A DNA stretch of 64,000 nt, from NCBI GenBank assembly GCA_025602915.1, contig JAHLJZ010000034.1:1-64000 (forward strand), in the 5' to 3' direction. The notes beneath the pieces are model-generated. The model saw nothing but the letters and a program-made list of their open reading frames with translations, ran no database searches and was not told where the DNA came from. Source of the stretch: Paraphysoderma sedebokerense. Taxonomy: Eukaryota > Blastocladiomycota > Physodermatomycetes > Physodermatales > Physodermataceae. The translations under genes were made by a program, and so were the position numbers. How positions within the stretch are numbered: position 1 is the stretch's first letter; each line of letters opens with the position of its first letter. Positions 28,201 through 41,650 of the stretch are shown piece by piece.

Positions 28201-29666
28201 TTAAAATCAGCTTAAGATATCCGCATTGGTTTTCATTTGAGTTTTATCGGGCATTCCGAAAAACTCACCTGTCGTTCCCGGGGCAATGGCGGATAAGCCC
28301 TGTAGTCCTTCAGCTTTCTTCGCAGCTTGGAATCCCAAGCCGTGGGAATCAACTTTAGGTTGGAATTGAAAACTGTACAAGTATCTCGCAGAATCTTCTT
28401 TCGGGGCCGTTTTTAGTTTTCCAGTTGGCACTAACACAAATAATGAAAAGTAACGTTGAGCACAGCGAGATATAAGAGTAAAATAGGTTAGTCCATACCA
28501 TCAATTAAAACCAATGGACCTAGACCCTGTCCGGGTTTCCATCCCATATTTTTCATGATCTTTGTTCCCATTGACTCTGAGGTCGGCGCGACGAGATTAG
28601 AGAGATACCCGTCTCCGACTGCAGGTTCGGTACCGATACCGATTTGTGATTCAGGCGCTGATGTAAAAAGAGAGAAAGTCGATGTGGCAGTCGTTTGTTT
28701 TTCATTGCGGATTTCCTATTTCCAGTATTGCAATCGAGTCAGTTGACCTAGAGACAAAATTATGTGATCTATCTATCTACCTCTAAGTCTTCTTCGTCCA
28801 TAAAGTCTTCCGGTCTAAGCTGCGTTTGTTCTTTCCTGCTTGATCTTGAGGACACGAAAGTGGATGGCGTCCATCCTAAAATCAATCATTCGACAATCAA
28901 TGTTATGTGTCAGAGCACACCCTAGTCCAACCGTTGCGATGAGTCCGAAGGAATTTACCTTCTTTCGAACCGACTGTGTTGAAATAACCGGCTGAAAAGC
29001 CGCCCTTGAAAGCTGTGATACCGGAAAAAGTATGGAACCATGAAGGTTAATTCACTTTCCATGTTGCAGGACGATTTGCACATATACTACCGACCTCCAT
29101 GTAGCCTTTTACGGCCCTTCTCGTCTCGAACCTATATCACCGAAGATAAAAAAGCAAGATGACTGCTGTTAGAGTTCTGGATTCTTTACAATTCAACGAG
29201 ATCAAAGGGCGCCGTATCCAAGGTTTCATTATAATCAGAAACCAATTTGCGGGGTCTCATATTCTTCCCGCCTGTCATTTTTCCAATCTTGTAGCAGTAC
29301 ATCCAGATCTACATTGTCAACATCGACTTTGAAAGGAAAACTGATATCACGTACGTCCTGTTGCCACACCGGCAGATGAGATTGATCTTGATTCTTTTTA
29401 GAGGTTTCTCCCGATAGATCGGGGAACTCTGTACCGATAAATACAAAAAAATCGTCATCGTCGTCGACAGTGCGATGTTGATCCGTGCTTCTGTGTGAAG
29501 CAGCATTGGATTGAGATTTGGAAGGGTTGCTTGAAAATGAAAGCGGATTCGATCTGGATTTTTTGGCCTGGTGAGGCCTTTTTGAGGATGCAAAAGAAGA
29601 GATGAGGGGAGCGGAATCTGAGTCCGAATCTGACGATGACTGTAGCCTTGATCGTTTCGGTGGCAT
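25294..29666 (-). CDS. GPATCH1: GPATCH1/TOUGH-family G-patch splicing protein
   Basis: Eleven exons (29355-29666, 29095-29131, 28959-29012, 28781-28875, 28499-28715, 28269-28430, 27644-28188, 27278-27577, 27015-27215, 26521-26955, 25294-26454) join in phase to 1172 residues. The N-terminal DUF1604 reads FVFIGTEFPDL, then VRDEKGRKRLHGAFKGGFSA, GYFNTVGSKEGWTPSTFVSS and RPEDFMDEEDLE. The G-patch is GTKIMKNMGWKPGQGLGP, about residues 220-237. Middle landmarks are DPYEDSMDAVYSGVDLSQYD and FPPTLPPNWTPK. The tail is a long RS/RE/KR-rich domain ending MEGIWVEKPS. Known role: spliceosome-associated in C complexes, where it activates DEAH helicases; orthologous to plant TOUGH. Exon 1's frame runs past its true donor, since the next exon re-encodes the same Val-Arg-Asp. 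Confidence 0.95.
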
Positions 29667-30034
29667 TCTCTATAAATATAAACGATATAAGTGGAATTAA
29701 GAGTGATATAAATTTTGTCGTAAGAATTGAAGGAACGAACTTGGACGGGCACATTAAATTCACTGGTTTCGATTGCCTGGCGAAATTTACTTTGCAAAAT
29801 ATAATTAATTTTTAATTCAATGGATAACCATGAGCAATAAATCCTTGAATACTGGATAGGTTTTTTAATTTTTTAATTATTGCGCAAGATGTGCCATTAA
29901 TAATTCCATTTTATAAATTTGAGTCACGCGCTGAATTTGTTGTTCCCTTTTTGTCGGCAGGATTCCCTCTTTTGATTTAAATCATTCCCTTTTCCCATCG
30001 TCAATTATTCTAGATAATAATCACAGCAATCACA
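29667..30034. promoter_or_regulatory. Bidirectional region GPATCH1 / RBX1
   Basis: A 368 bp A/T-rich region between divergent start codons; it must serve both genes. No clear TATA box is seen, which is usual for housekeeping genes. Confidence 0.5.
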
Positions 30035-31294
<1,260 letters not shown>

Positions 31295-31732
31295 GAGGTT
31301 GAATGTGTGTTTAATATCAATGTATATTATTTCTTCTTCCCGTATTCACATCTCATGTAGTATTATGTCGGGACATGGATATCTGTGTAAAAAGTGATAC
31401 GATACCAAACCTTCCGCGACATGAATCAAAGACATTGAAATACAAAATGATTATCTTTCTTCTCTAACTACAACTCAAAATATTGGTCCCCAATGATTAT
31501 TACCTTACACATGAATGAATTCCCGTTGACTCTCAAGCTTAAACAATTTTGAAATTTGATATAATCGGAGCACAGATTAAATTCCTCTTGTGAATTCCGC
31601 AATTAAACAACGCGGCCCTGCTCGTTCATTCCAGGCCCTTGAAATAAACAAAGATAAGTCCACAAATAATACCAACTGCGATATTAAATAATCATCTAGT
31701 TTGATAATTACGTCCAGTATCTTATTTCGACA
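31295..31732. other. Intergenic RBX1 to eIF2A
   Basis: A 438 bp A/T-rich spacer between tandem + genes, with no coding signal. It includes the RBX1 3' end and the eIF2A promoter. Confidence 0.4.
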
Positions 31733-34397
31733 ATGACAATCGATCACGTAGCATGTGCGGTTTCTTTATCTCTTTTGCTCTCCGTCAGATTGATGTGCAA
31801 TTCAATTGGATTGTCACGGCTTTTCCTGTGGATTTTCACTGAGTTTTCGTGAACTAACTGTATTGCTTTTTTGCGCTATCTTTTTGTTATGATAATAATG
31901 GATTTTGTTATGTACAGATCGCACTTCAAAATTCTTGGGCGTTTCTGAAGGTCCGCCAAGTAACGTACCATTGAAAGGTTTCGAGAGGTGCGTTCAAGTT
32001 TTTTAATAGAGAAAAGAAAACTCACCGAAGAATTAAAACCTAATTTCTGCGATGGCTCTATCTGTTTCTAAATTGTTGTTTTTGAATTCCTTCAACTTGC
32101 TTTATTATTAGACAAACTGGATCGATTCGTGAATTCAAGTACAGTCCTAATGGACAGTTACTCGCATGGGTGCATGAGGATGTGTAAGTTTTAACTCTTT
32201 TATTGCTTCAAGAATCATTAGCCAAACGGATGGAGTATATAGGTATCTGAAAAATAATATCTGATTTCTGTTTGTTGGGAGTAGACTCAAAGTGGTCGAT
32301 TCGACCTCACAGGCAATTGTATTTTCCATTGAAAAGAAGGGAATTGTGGATATGGAGTTTTCGGCCGCTGGTGGGTTCATATGTACCTTCGAGCGATTAG
32401 GTTTGTAGATTGTAAATATTTGTTTGCTTAAACTCGGTATTGACGACCAGTTATTTTGAACACAGCTAAACCAGATCCGACCACAGGAGCAGCACATCAA
32501 AATGTCAATATTTACAATCTCAAAACAAAATCTCTCTTGACGAGTTATTCCCACCGTAATCAAAGTAACTGGAAACCACAGTTTACTTCCGACGATTCCT
32601 TCCTGTCCCGCCTCGTCACTTCCGAAGTCCAATTCATCACTACAACTCCGACGTCGTCATCCAACACATCTCAAGTCTCATTTCGCCTGAAACAAGAGAA
32701 CCTTTCGACGTATTCTCTCTCCCCGGGAAAGTCACCTTACGTTGCGATTTTTGTTCCCGAGAAAAAAGGAGCCCCCGCCATTGTTCGTTTATTTAGTTTA
32801 ACGAATTTGAATGCACCAGTGAGTAGTAAAACGTTTTATAAAGCTGACAAAGTTCGGTTTGTGTGGAATGAATTGGGAACAGGAGTTTTGGTGTTGACGA
32901 GCACTGAAGTTGATCAAACGGGTAAAAGTTATTATGGGGAAAACAATTTGTATTATCTTGCTGTCGCAGGTAATTGGGATTGCAGAGTTACTTTAGGTAA
33001 AAACTTTGAACAGAATGGGAATTGATTCGTTCTGGTGAGCTAATATCGCTTTTTTGACTCGTCGGTCGACTTGATAACAGACAAAGAAGGTCCAATTCAT
33101 GATGTTGCTTGGTCTCCAAACTCAAAAGAATTCGTTGTGGTTTATGGATGTAAGTTTAAAAATTTCAATTGCGCTTGATTTCGGTGTGCATTAACGCTGT
33201 AATGCACTTTTCTGAACCAGTTATGCCGGCTAAAGCTACACTATTCGATCATCGGGCCAATGCTATCTTCCAATTCGGTTCCTCACCTCGAAATACTGTG
33301 TTGTTTAGCCCTAATGGAAGAAATATCCTTTTAAAAACCGTCCTATCTCCCTTATATTGTGTCTTGTTTCTTTTTAACCCTTAACTAAAGATGTTTGGTT
33401 TTTTACTCGTTTGTATTGGAGGTTTCGGTAACTTGGCAGGCGACACGGACTTTTGGGATCTTAATCCCTCGGGATCTGCTTCTTCAGGATCTGCTTCTTC
33501 GCACCCAAAGAAGCTTTCCTCGATGCAAGCCAATTCCTCCACTTCCTTCTCGTGGTCACCGGATGGCAGATACCTGCTTACTGCTACTTTATCTCCACGG
33601 TTGCGTGTAGACAATGGCTACAAAATCTGGCATTACACAGGAGTTTGTGTTTGCGCTGAAAAGATGGACGAGTTGTACCAAGTTGAATGGAAACCAAGAA
33701 AAGTAGAAAACGTAAGAGAGAAAAGAGATTTGAGTCCGGCGCCGAAAGGCGTTGTGATTGGGAATGGGGAGAAAGATAAAGTTGTTAAACCGATGGGAGT
33801 GTATAGACCGCCTGGGGCACGGGGTAGAAGTGTGCCTGATGTGTTTAAGAGAGAAGAAGAAGGTGCAAAAGTCGTGGAAAAGGATTTGGCGACCGGTGCC
33901 GTGATCAATAATGATGCTCGTAAGTGTTTTGTTTGTTTGTGGGTTTTTTATTTGTTATTCGATGTGCTGAGCGCGGGTGCGATGTTATTGCTGTACAAAG
34001 AATTATCCAAAGCGGCATTGAAGAACAAGAAGAAACGAGAAGCAAAGAAGAAAAGTCAGGTATTCGTTATGTCTTTTCTTTTTTTGCTTTTGCTGAATTG
34101 AGGAGTACTTTCTGTATTCACTCATTTTGAATTTCTGTACAATAGAATGATACTACAGAGACAACTCCCTCCCCCACTTCTACACCAAAACCGTCCACTT
34201 CAGTTTCTGCTACCGCGACAACCACGGTCGATCCGGAAACATTCAAAAAGATACGCGCCGTGAACAAAAAACTTCAGCAAATTCAAGTTTTGAAAGAACG
34301 AAAAGCAAAAGGTGAGCAATTAGAATTGACACAATTGAAAAAGATTGAAGGTGAAGATGAGTTGAAGAGAGAGTTGGCCTTGTTGGAAGGAAAATAG
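31733..34397 (+). CDS. EIF2A: Eukaryotic translation initiation factor 2A
   Basis: Ten exons (31733-31754, 31918-31987, 32112-32183, 32285-32400, 32466-32969, 33081-33149, 33221-33339, 33391-33919, 34001-34059, 34146-34397) give about 603 residues. Exon 1 is only 22 nt and supplies MTIDHVA before YRTSKFLGVSEGPP. The WD-type propeller is recognised by SPGKSPYVAIFVPEKKGAPA, KADKVRFVWNELGTGVLVLT, IHDVAWSPNSKEFVVVYGFM and PRLRVDNGYKIWHYTG. The C-terminal region has GVYRPPGARGRS and a Lys-rich helix, then KKIRAVNKKLQQIQVLKERK-type sequence. Known role: non-canonical, eIF2-independent initiator tRNA delivery. The join at 33339/33391 is uncertain. It inserts a hydrophobic MFGFLLVCIG before GFGNLAGDTDFWD, and an alternative intron (about 66 nt) is equally possible. 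Confidence 0.93.
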
Positions 34398-34858
34398 AAT
34401 AGATTGGCAGTGTGACGAGGAACTGGAAATAGAATCAAAAAGCTCGTGAATTTAATAAATTGAAGGTTTTATACGCTACAAAATTATCTGACAAAGAAAT
34501 TAACGCTGATAATCTTTGTGACTCGATTTACATATACTGTTGTATTCAAATTTTCAGGATCATTCCATTCGATGACTCTTATCATCTGTCAAAATCACTG
34601 CCATCGGCTATATCCGCATTAGATTGCTATTGCTGAATTAAAAACACTCTTTGCTGATATAAATAGTCCTCCTTCTTCCTCCTCCTCCTCATCTTCTCCT
34701 TCCGGTTTGTTCCTCTCCTCGAAAGCGTTGGGCACGTGATATCGGTTCCTCTTTTCTTTCCCCCCAAAGAATTATTAACTCATCTTTTGGATATTAGAAG
34801 GAACAAAATAAAAAAGAATAAATTAGAATTCAAATTCCACGATAAGACCGACTCAACA
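34398..34858. promoter_or_regulatory. Promoter region of the aminotransferase gene
   Basis: This 461 bp stretch holds a good TATA-like element (TATAAATA at 34658-34665). A strong C/T-rich tract (about 34668-34710) follows it, about 200 bp before the start codon. Together they look like a fungal core promoter with a pyrimidine tract near the transcription start. No gene is seen. Confidence 0.5.
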
Positions 34859-36684
34859 ATGTCTTCATTCAATACCCTGCTCCCCAGACTCGGTCTCCGT
34901 CGAAACTCTCCATTCGTCAAATCACTACGACACCTTTCCTCTTCCACCGAACCAGCCAAACTCTCTGAGCTTTCTTCATCGGCTCTAAGAGTTTCACGTA
35001 CTACGAACCCAAAACCGTTGGTGCCGGTGAAGGATTTGGTTTTTGGAAGAACTTTTACGGATCATATGTTCTCCGTTGAATGGACGGCTACAAAAGGTTG
35101 GGGTACCCCGAAAATTCATCCGTACGATAAGATTTGTTTGGAACCCAGTTCAACGGTGTTTCATTATGGTCAGGAGGTAAGTTACTGCATTGTTTGCCAG
35201 AGGAACAATTTCTTTTTCTGTTGTGGTTATTATTCTTCGCTATAATGTTTTAGAGATTTTTGAGGAAAGGCTTTGATGGTGGGGTCGCGACGGGTGGTGA
35301 AACCGGTTGTCTTTAATGTTGGATAGAGGCACGATCAGTATCATCAATTCAAGGTCATTTCAAATATAGGAAGTTCGATATTTTTGATGAAAGTTTGAAC
35401 ATCATGTTATTAGATCACATTTTCGTAGAAAAGACTACATTATGATTGATGTGCTCGCTGTAGTCGGCCTCGTGTGGCAATGTTGACCTCGTATTAGTAC
35501 TAACGGCATTTTAATCACTATTATTTGATTTTTTTTCTGTGTGTATAGTGTTTTGAGGGAATGAAGGCATACAAGGACGCTAAAGGCAAAATTCGGTTAT
35601 TCAGACCGGACATGAACCTGAAACGAATCAACAAGAGTGCTGCAAGATTGGCCCTTCCAGTATGTTTTGCTGTCTTTTCGTTTTTGTGATCCAATCCATA
35701 CAAAACTAATCTCGGATATTTCTCATATTCTATCCGTCATAAATATAGACTTTTTCATCCAAAGATTTTCTCGCCTGTTTATCCGAGCTCTTAAAGGTTG
35801 ATTCCCGATGGATCCCTCAAGAAAAGGGATACAGTCTGTACATTCGCCCAACTTTAATTGCTACACAAGAATCATTGGGAGTAGGTCCCAGTTCAAAGGC
35901 ATTGTTATTCGTTATCTGCTCCCCCGTTGGACCGTATTACAAAACTGGATTCGCTGCTGTGAATTTGTTGGCGGAAACAAAATATGTCAGAGCTTTCCCT
36001 GGTGGTACAGGTGACGCAAAGATTGGAGGGTAATTGATGAAGATCTTTACTATATTGTGCCATTCACGCTTGTTTGATTATTAACTGTCTGTCGTTTATG
36101 GTACACAGAAACTACGCCCCTACCATTCTCCCGCAAATTCATGCATCCAATCTTGGATACCAGCAAATTCTCTGGTTGTATGGTCAGAATCATGAGCTCA
36201 CTGAAGTTGGAACTATGAATTGTTTTGTCTTTTGGACCAACGAAAACGGCGAAAAGGAATTAGTGACACCTCCTCTCGACGGAACAATTTTACCTGGTGT
36301 TACCAGAGATAGTATTCTGGCGTTGACCAAGGGATGGAATGAATTTAAAGTTAGCGAAAGAAAAGTTTTGATGAAGGACATTGTGAAAGCTGAAAAAGAA
36401 AAGAGAGTAAGTTATCCCTGCTAATGAAGACATGTTTCGTTGGTTCTGACCCAACTATACTTTTCTTCTATTAGCTCCACGAAATGTTTGGCGCAGGGAC
36501 TGCCTGTATCGTGTCCCCAATCAAGAAAATATCTTATAACAATGCCACTATCAATGTACCATTGGACCCGTCGAATCCTAATTCTCAAGCTGGTCCTTTA
36601 GCCAAGCGTTTGAATGAGATGATTATGGGAATCCAATACGGCGAAATCAATGAGGGTCGAGGATGGAGTGTTGTGGTTGATTAA
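34859..36684 (+). CDS. BCAT: Branched-chain amino acid aminotransferase
   Basis: Five exons (34859-35176, 35549-35659, 35749-36029, 36109-36406, 36475-36684) give 405 residues. This class IV PLP enzyme interconverts Leu, Ile and Val with their 2-oxo acids. Key blocks are [37 protein letters not shown] and [19 protein letters not shown], which contains the PLP-binding Lys. Others are [12 protein letters not shown] and the cofactor/substrate loop [15 protein letters not shown], then [14 protein letters not shown]. The first 30 residues (basic, Ser/Arg/Leu-rich, no acid) look like a mitochondrial presequence, as in yeast Bat1. Length and order match the family; it is intact. Intron 2 ends within the codon run preceding CFEGMKA. 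Confidence 0.97.
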
Positions 36685-37005
36685 GGTGAACAGTAGGATG
36701 GACGCAGAGCGAGAACCGTTATCGTAGTAATGAACAACTTTGTTAGAACGTGTATTACCTTTTGAAAATAGAATTTGCGAATTATTTTGCTAAAAATATA
36801 TTTCAAAAATAATTCTGTCAAATGAATGATTTCAGCAAGCACCGAAGAAATTCCAAACTTACACCAGTGAACCTGTTCACCAAGCGGTGAACCATTATTC
36901 AACTTTTTTCCCCTTGGCCAGAGAAGATTGTCGTTCGATATTCCATTTGAATAAAGGGATTATTATCGCACAAGAGACAACAAATACATCCCGTTGATAC
37001 GAATT
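36685..37005. other. Intergenic aminotransferase to eIF3a
   Basis: A 321 bp spacer between tandem + genes. A CCAAT-type motif is absent; no coding signal is seen. Confidence 0.4.
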
Positions 37006-40000
37006 ATGGTTGTCTATATCAAGCCCGAGAACGCTGTGAAAAGAGCCGAAGGTAATTATGCCTGTCTAAAGAGTCAACGGGCCTTGTTTATTTGCAGTGA
37101 TAGCTTGAAGCGGCCGATGAGATGGTGATGACGAATGTTGCAGAATGGGACAAAAGCATTAACCGTATCAGCGTCGATGGATGGATAATACGATAGTCTG
37201 CATTCTCTGCCGTGAAAGATGCCGATGGATGGATGGATGGATGGATGGATAGTTTGGCCCTTGATCTGTGGATGTGGAATAGAGGGAATCTTTGGCCGCG
37301 TTGAAATTTCTACGATGGAGACGATATACTCACTCTTTTGTTTGTTCTGCTTTGCTGTATTGTCTTCTATTGATATCATTCAACAGAGCTCTTGCAGGTC
37401 AATCAACCTCAGGAAGCATTGTCGATGCTCCATGATGTCCTCATCTCGAAACGATCTCGTTCCGTCCCTCTGACATCTCTCGAACCCTTGACTCTCAAAT
37501 TCGTCGATCTCTGCGTTACCCTCCGCAAGGGTCGAGTCGCTAAAGAAGGTCTCCACGCCTACAAAAACGTTGCACAGAATACATCTGTTTCTTCCATCGA
37601 AAAAATCATCAAGAGATTTATTGAAGGTGCCGAAGCAAAGTTGAAAGAGGCGCAAGCTCAAGCGAAAGGAAAAGTTCAAGGGGAAAAGGATGCTGTTGTT
37701 GATGTCGAAGATTTAGAAACCCCAGAAACTCCCGAAAGCATTTTGTTGAGTACCGTTAGTGGTGATGATGCAAAGGACCGAACTGATCGTGAAGTCGTGA
37801 TGCCTTGGCTCAAATTTTTGTGGGAATCCTACAGAACTACTCTCGAAGTTTTGAGGAACAATGCTAGACTTGAAGTCCTCTATCAGGTACTATTCTAACA
37901 ATTTATGCTACGCTTTCTCCAGATCCTCCTATTCCATGAATCGGTTGTCTGACGGTTTTTGTTTGTTGATTTACAGACTGTTGCACAATGGGCATTCAAG
38001 TTCTGCAAGACTTACAGCCGTAAAACCGAGTTCCGTCGTCTTGCCGATACCCTCCGCTCTCATCTTACTTCTATCCCTAAATCCTCCCATCAGCCTCACT
38101 CCATTTCCCTCTCCGATCCCGAAGTTCTCCAACGCTACCTCGACACCCGTTTTATCCAGCTTTCCACCGCCACGGATCTTGAGTTATGGCAAGAAGGTTT
38201 CAAATCGATTGAAGATGTCTACCAACTTCTCATTCTAGCCGGTTCATTGATCGCTCCTAATGCTGGAAACCCCCAGCCCATGGCTGGATTGTTGCCCGCG
38301 GCGATTTTCCAACACAAAAGACATGGAGGAAAAATGATGACCATGTTGGCTGGTTATTATGAAAAGTTGACCGAGATTTTTGCTGTCGGTGGCGATGGAT
38401 TATTCTTGGCCGCCAGTTGGAACAGATACTTTGCTTGGATTAACAGTATGAAAACTTCGAGCTTCTTGAGTGAGGATGACATGAAAAGGTTGGTAGTCTT
38501 GATCAACCATTCATATTATTATTTTCTATGTTTTATTTACACTTCCATTCAGCATGGCCGCAAACGTCCTTCTTTCTGCCCTCGCTGTTCCAGTAATCAA
38601 CACTACACCTACCACCACTTTCACTACTGCCACGACTTTGAGTGACCTAATCGGATCACCTAACGCCGCCTCCGAACTCGACACTAATCTTGTCGCAAAC
38701 AAATCTTTGGGTCGTAAAAGCAGATTGGCTGTTTTATTAGGTTTATCTAAAATCCCATCTCGTAATGCCTTGATTAAGGAAGCTGTACGCATTTCAATAC
38801 TGAACCTTACGATCTCATTCGTATCTAGTTAACGGATTTCCCTTTTGTTTGTAGATGACCAAGAATGTCTTGAACCGAGTTCCCGCCGTCTTCTTACAGT
38901 TGCATGACGCTCTTGAAGTCAACTTCCATCCTTTAACTGCTGCCCAAAAAGTCGGTCCTCTTTTGGCAGAGTTGGAAAAGAGTGAAGAATGGAAGAAATA
39001 CGTCCCTGAAATCAAAAATGTTATGATTGCCAAAGTTCTAAAAGAGGTAAGACTACTTGTTACCTTTTTTCGGCGTTTCAATGCATCACCTAACCTGACA
39101 TTCTCTTCTTTAAGGTTTCTCAATTTTACACCACTATTTCCATCGATAGCTTAATCAACCTCGTCTCTGTCCCTGGCGAACCAAAAACCTCCCTGGCAAG
39201 AATTGAAAAATTCATCGTTCAAGCTAATAAACGGTCTCATCTTCGTATCCGTATGAACCATTTGTCCCAAACATTTGAATTCGAGTCCGACTCATTTGTC
39301 TCTGCAACTTATCTTTCTTCTGTTTCGAGACCAATCCATGCTGATCCGACTCGTCCTTCGATCAACTCGACTCCACTCGATAAATTCAAATACACTCTCT
39401 CTGCCCTTGCAAAGAAACTTCATACTGTCACTCACCTCATTGATCCATCCAAACAAGAGGCTGTCATGGCACGCAAACGAGATCAATTTGTTAAAGCTCG
39501 TGAAGCGATGGAGGAGGAACATAAAGCTGCATTGGCCAGGAAGCACATTATCGAACGAAAGAAGGAAATTATCGAAACGATTCAATTACGAAAAGAGAAG
39601 GAAGAACAAAGAGAGAAGTTCATCAGAATGCAACAAGAAGCTGAAGCTGCTAAAATTAAAATGGAAGCTGAAAAGGTAAGGAGAGAAAAGGAAAGAATAC
39701 AAAGGGAAAGAGATGAGATTGCCAAGGAAGAAGCAAGGAAAATGGCGGAAAGTCTGAAAGAAAAGACTGGTGTCATTATTAAAGAAGAGGTACAGTTAAT
39801 TCTCATTATAATACTTCTGTGGCTTGTCCAATCTAATCGTGGAATTTTTGTCTCTGACAATTAGGACCTTCAAAACCTTGATACGCGCGCTATTATGAAC
39901 CTCCAAATTGAACAAATTGAACGCGAAAAAGCCGAACAAAAGGCTCGCCTCACTGCTCTCGGTAAAAGAATCGACTACCTCGAACGTGCTTACCGAAAGG

Positions 40001-41216
40001 AAGAAATTCCCCTTCTTGATAAAGACTATGAAAACCAAAAGAAATATGATCGTCAAATGCATGTAGAATCTCGTCGTAAAGCCATTGAAGATGCATTAAG
40101 AAAACACGAAGAAGCTGTTAGCATCAAGAAGAGAGTTGAACGTATGGTGACAGACTGGGAAGGATACAAGAATAGCATTGAGGAAAGGAAGCAAGCAGAA
40201 TTGGAGGAACGGGAGAAAGAAGCTGAAATTAAAATTCGCGAAGAAAAGAGGAAGAGAAGAGAAGCTGTCAGACAAGAATTGGCTGCATATAGAGAGCGTG
40301 TCAAAATGGAAGAAGAAGAGAGAATCAGAAGAGAAGAGGAAGAAGAGAGACGTCGCGTCGGTTTGTTTCTTCCAGTTTATCTTCTTCTTACCTTCTCCTC
40401 TATGGAAAAACTGGCTCACGAACCTTTTTTACGTAATGTCAAACAGAGGAAGAAGAACATAAACGAATTGAAGGAGAACGACTTGCCCGCGAGAAAGAGG
40501 AATACGAAGCTAAAAGACAACAACTCGATGAACTCGCCGCCCGACAACGTGCCCGTGAAGAAGAAATCGAACGTAAACGACTCGAAAGAGAACGTGAGGC
40601 AGCTGTGCCCGAACGTCGTCCGGTTGCTGCTGATACTTGGAGACGAGCTGAACCTGCCGCCCCCGCTGGCGGAAGATACGTTCCTCCTAGTAGACGTACG
40701 GTAGCTGGTGGTGCTGCGCCATCGTGGAGAGATCGAGTTGATCGTGAAAGAGAAGAAGAATCACGAGGACCTAGTGCTGGTGCTTACGTTCCGCCCAGTG
40801 CTCGTCGCTCCGAGCCCGGAAAATACGTTCCCCCCACTCGCCGTTCTGAAGGACCCCCTTCCCAAAGTTTCCGTGACGAAGAAGAAGGTAACAGTGGTGC
40901 AGGTGGAAGATATGTTCCACCCAGCCGTCGTAGCGAACGACCTACCCCCGAAAGTTCTCGTGATGATTGGGGACGCTCAGCTCCCCGTGATAATTCGAAT
41001 ACTACTGGCGGAGCATGGCGTCGATCAAATGCTGGAGGACCTTCCCGTGAAGGACCCGGATTCGAAGGAAGCGATCGAGGTCGTGATTTCGTTCGAAGAG
41101 ACCGTGAAGTCGAGAGCCGAGAAAGCACTCGAACCAGCTCACCAGTTGTTGAGAATGAGGAAAACGAAGATGGATTCACTGTTGTCAGTAAAGTTAAAAA
41201 GGTTGTCAAAAAATGA
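37006..41216 (+). CDS. EIF3A: Translation initiation factor eIF3 subunit a
   Basis: Eight exons (37006-37051, 37387-37886, 37977-38488, 38553-38784, 38855-39046, 39115-39789, 39865-40360, 40447-41216) give about 1140 residues. The N-terminus reads VYIKPENAVKRAEELLQVNQ, then KDRTDREVVMPWLKFLWESY and RTTLEVLRNNARLEVLYQTV. A PCI domain lies around 430-520 (VSQFYTTISIDSLINLVSVP). A long charged Glu/Lys/Arg helix (about 580-900) is followed by an Arg/Gly/Ser-rich tail. That tail has four YVPPS/T-RR repeats (GRYVPPSRRT, GAYVPPSARRS, GKYVPPTRRS, GRYVPPSRRS). It ends EDGFTVVSKVKKVVKK. Known role: largest scaffold of eIF3, spanning the 40S mRNA entry and exit. Intron 1 (335 nt) carries a GATG microsatellite. 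Confidence 0.97.
37224..37250. repeat. (GATG)n microsatellite in eIF3a intron 1
   Basis: About 6.7 perfect copies of the tetranucleotide GATG lie within the first intron of the eIF3a gene. This is a simple-sequence length-variation candidate. Confidence 0.95.
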
Positions 41217-41650
41217 AGGGATAGTGATTCATGTAAGCGCACGAGAAGGATAATTTGATTGTTAATTCATCCATTGTATTGTATAATCACAATTTGGAAT
41301 GATATGTGTCTGGATACTTGAATGTTATGCAATATAACCCATTTGCAATGACATCCTTTCTTCTTACTATACTTTCATTGCTGAAATCATACTTATAAGA
41401 ATCGTCGTCATGATCGCTTCATTTTTGGCTCAATCGAAAGCACGCGGGCTAAAGGACACAAAGAGGAACGATCGTATATTAAATGTTGCAAATTAAATTT
41501 GAGATTGATTCCATTTAGAATTCATCGGTTTTAGCTGCACAGATTTGTCTTTAGTGCTTCATAACATTCATTTATTCACTATTATCGCTATTAAAGGGCC
41601 ACCTTCTTCCATCCGCATTCCCCACCCTCCCTCACCACTAGAGTACAACC
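41217..41650. other. Intergenic eIF3a to RFT1
   Basis: A 434 bp spacer between tandem + genes; no coding signal is seen. A short C-rich stretch precedes the RFT1 start. Confidence 0.4.

Noticed and set aside
40096-40419. Minus-strand frames of 80-110 codons opposite eIF3a
   Set aside because: Antisense to the Glu/Lys/Arg-rich helix of eIF3a; the Phe/Leu/Ser-rich products are a composition effect.
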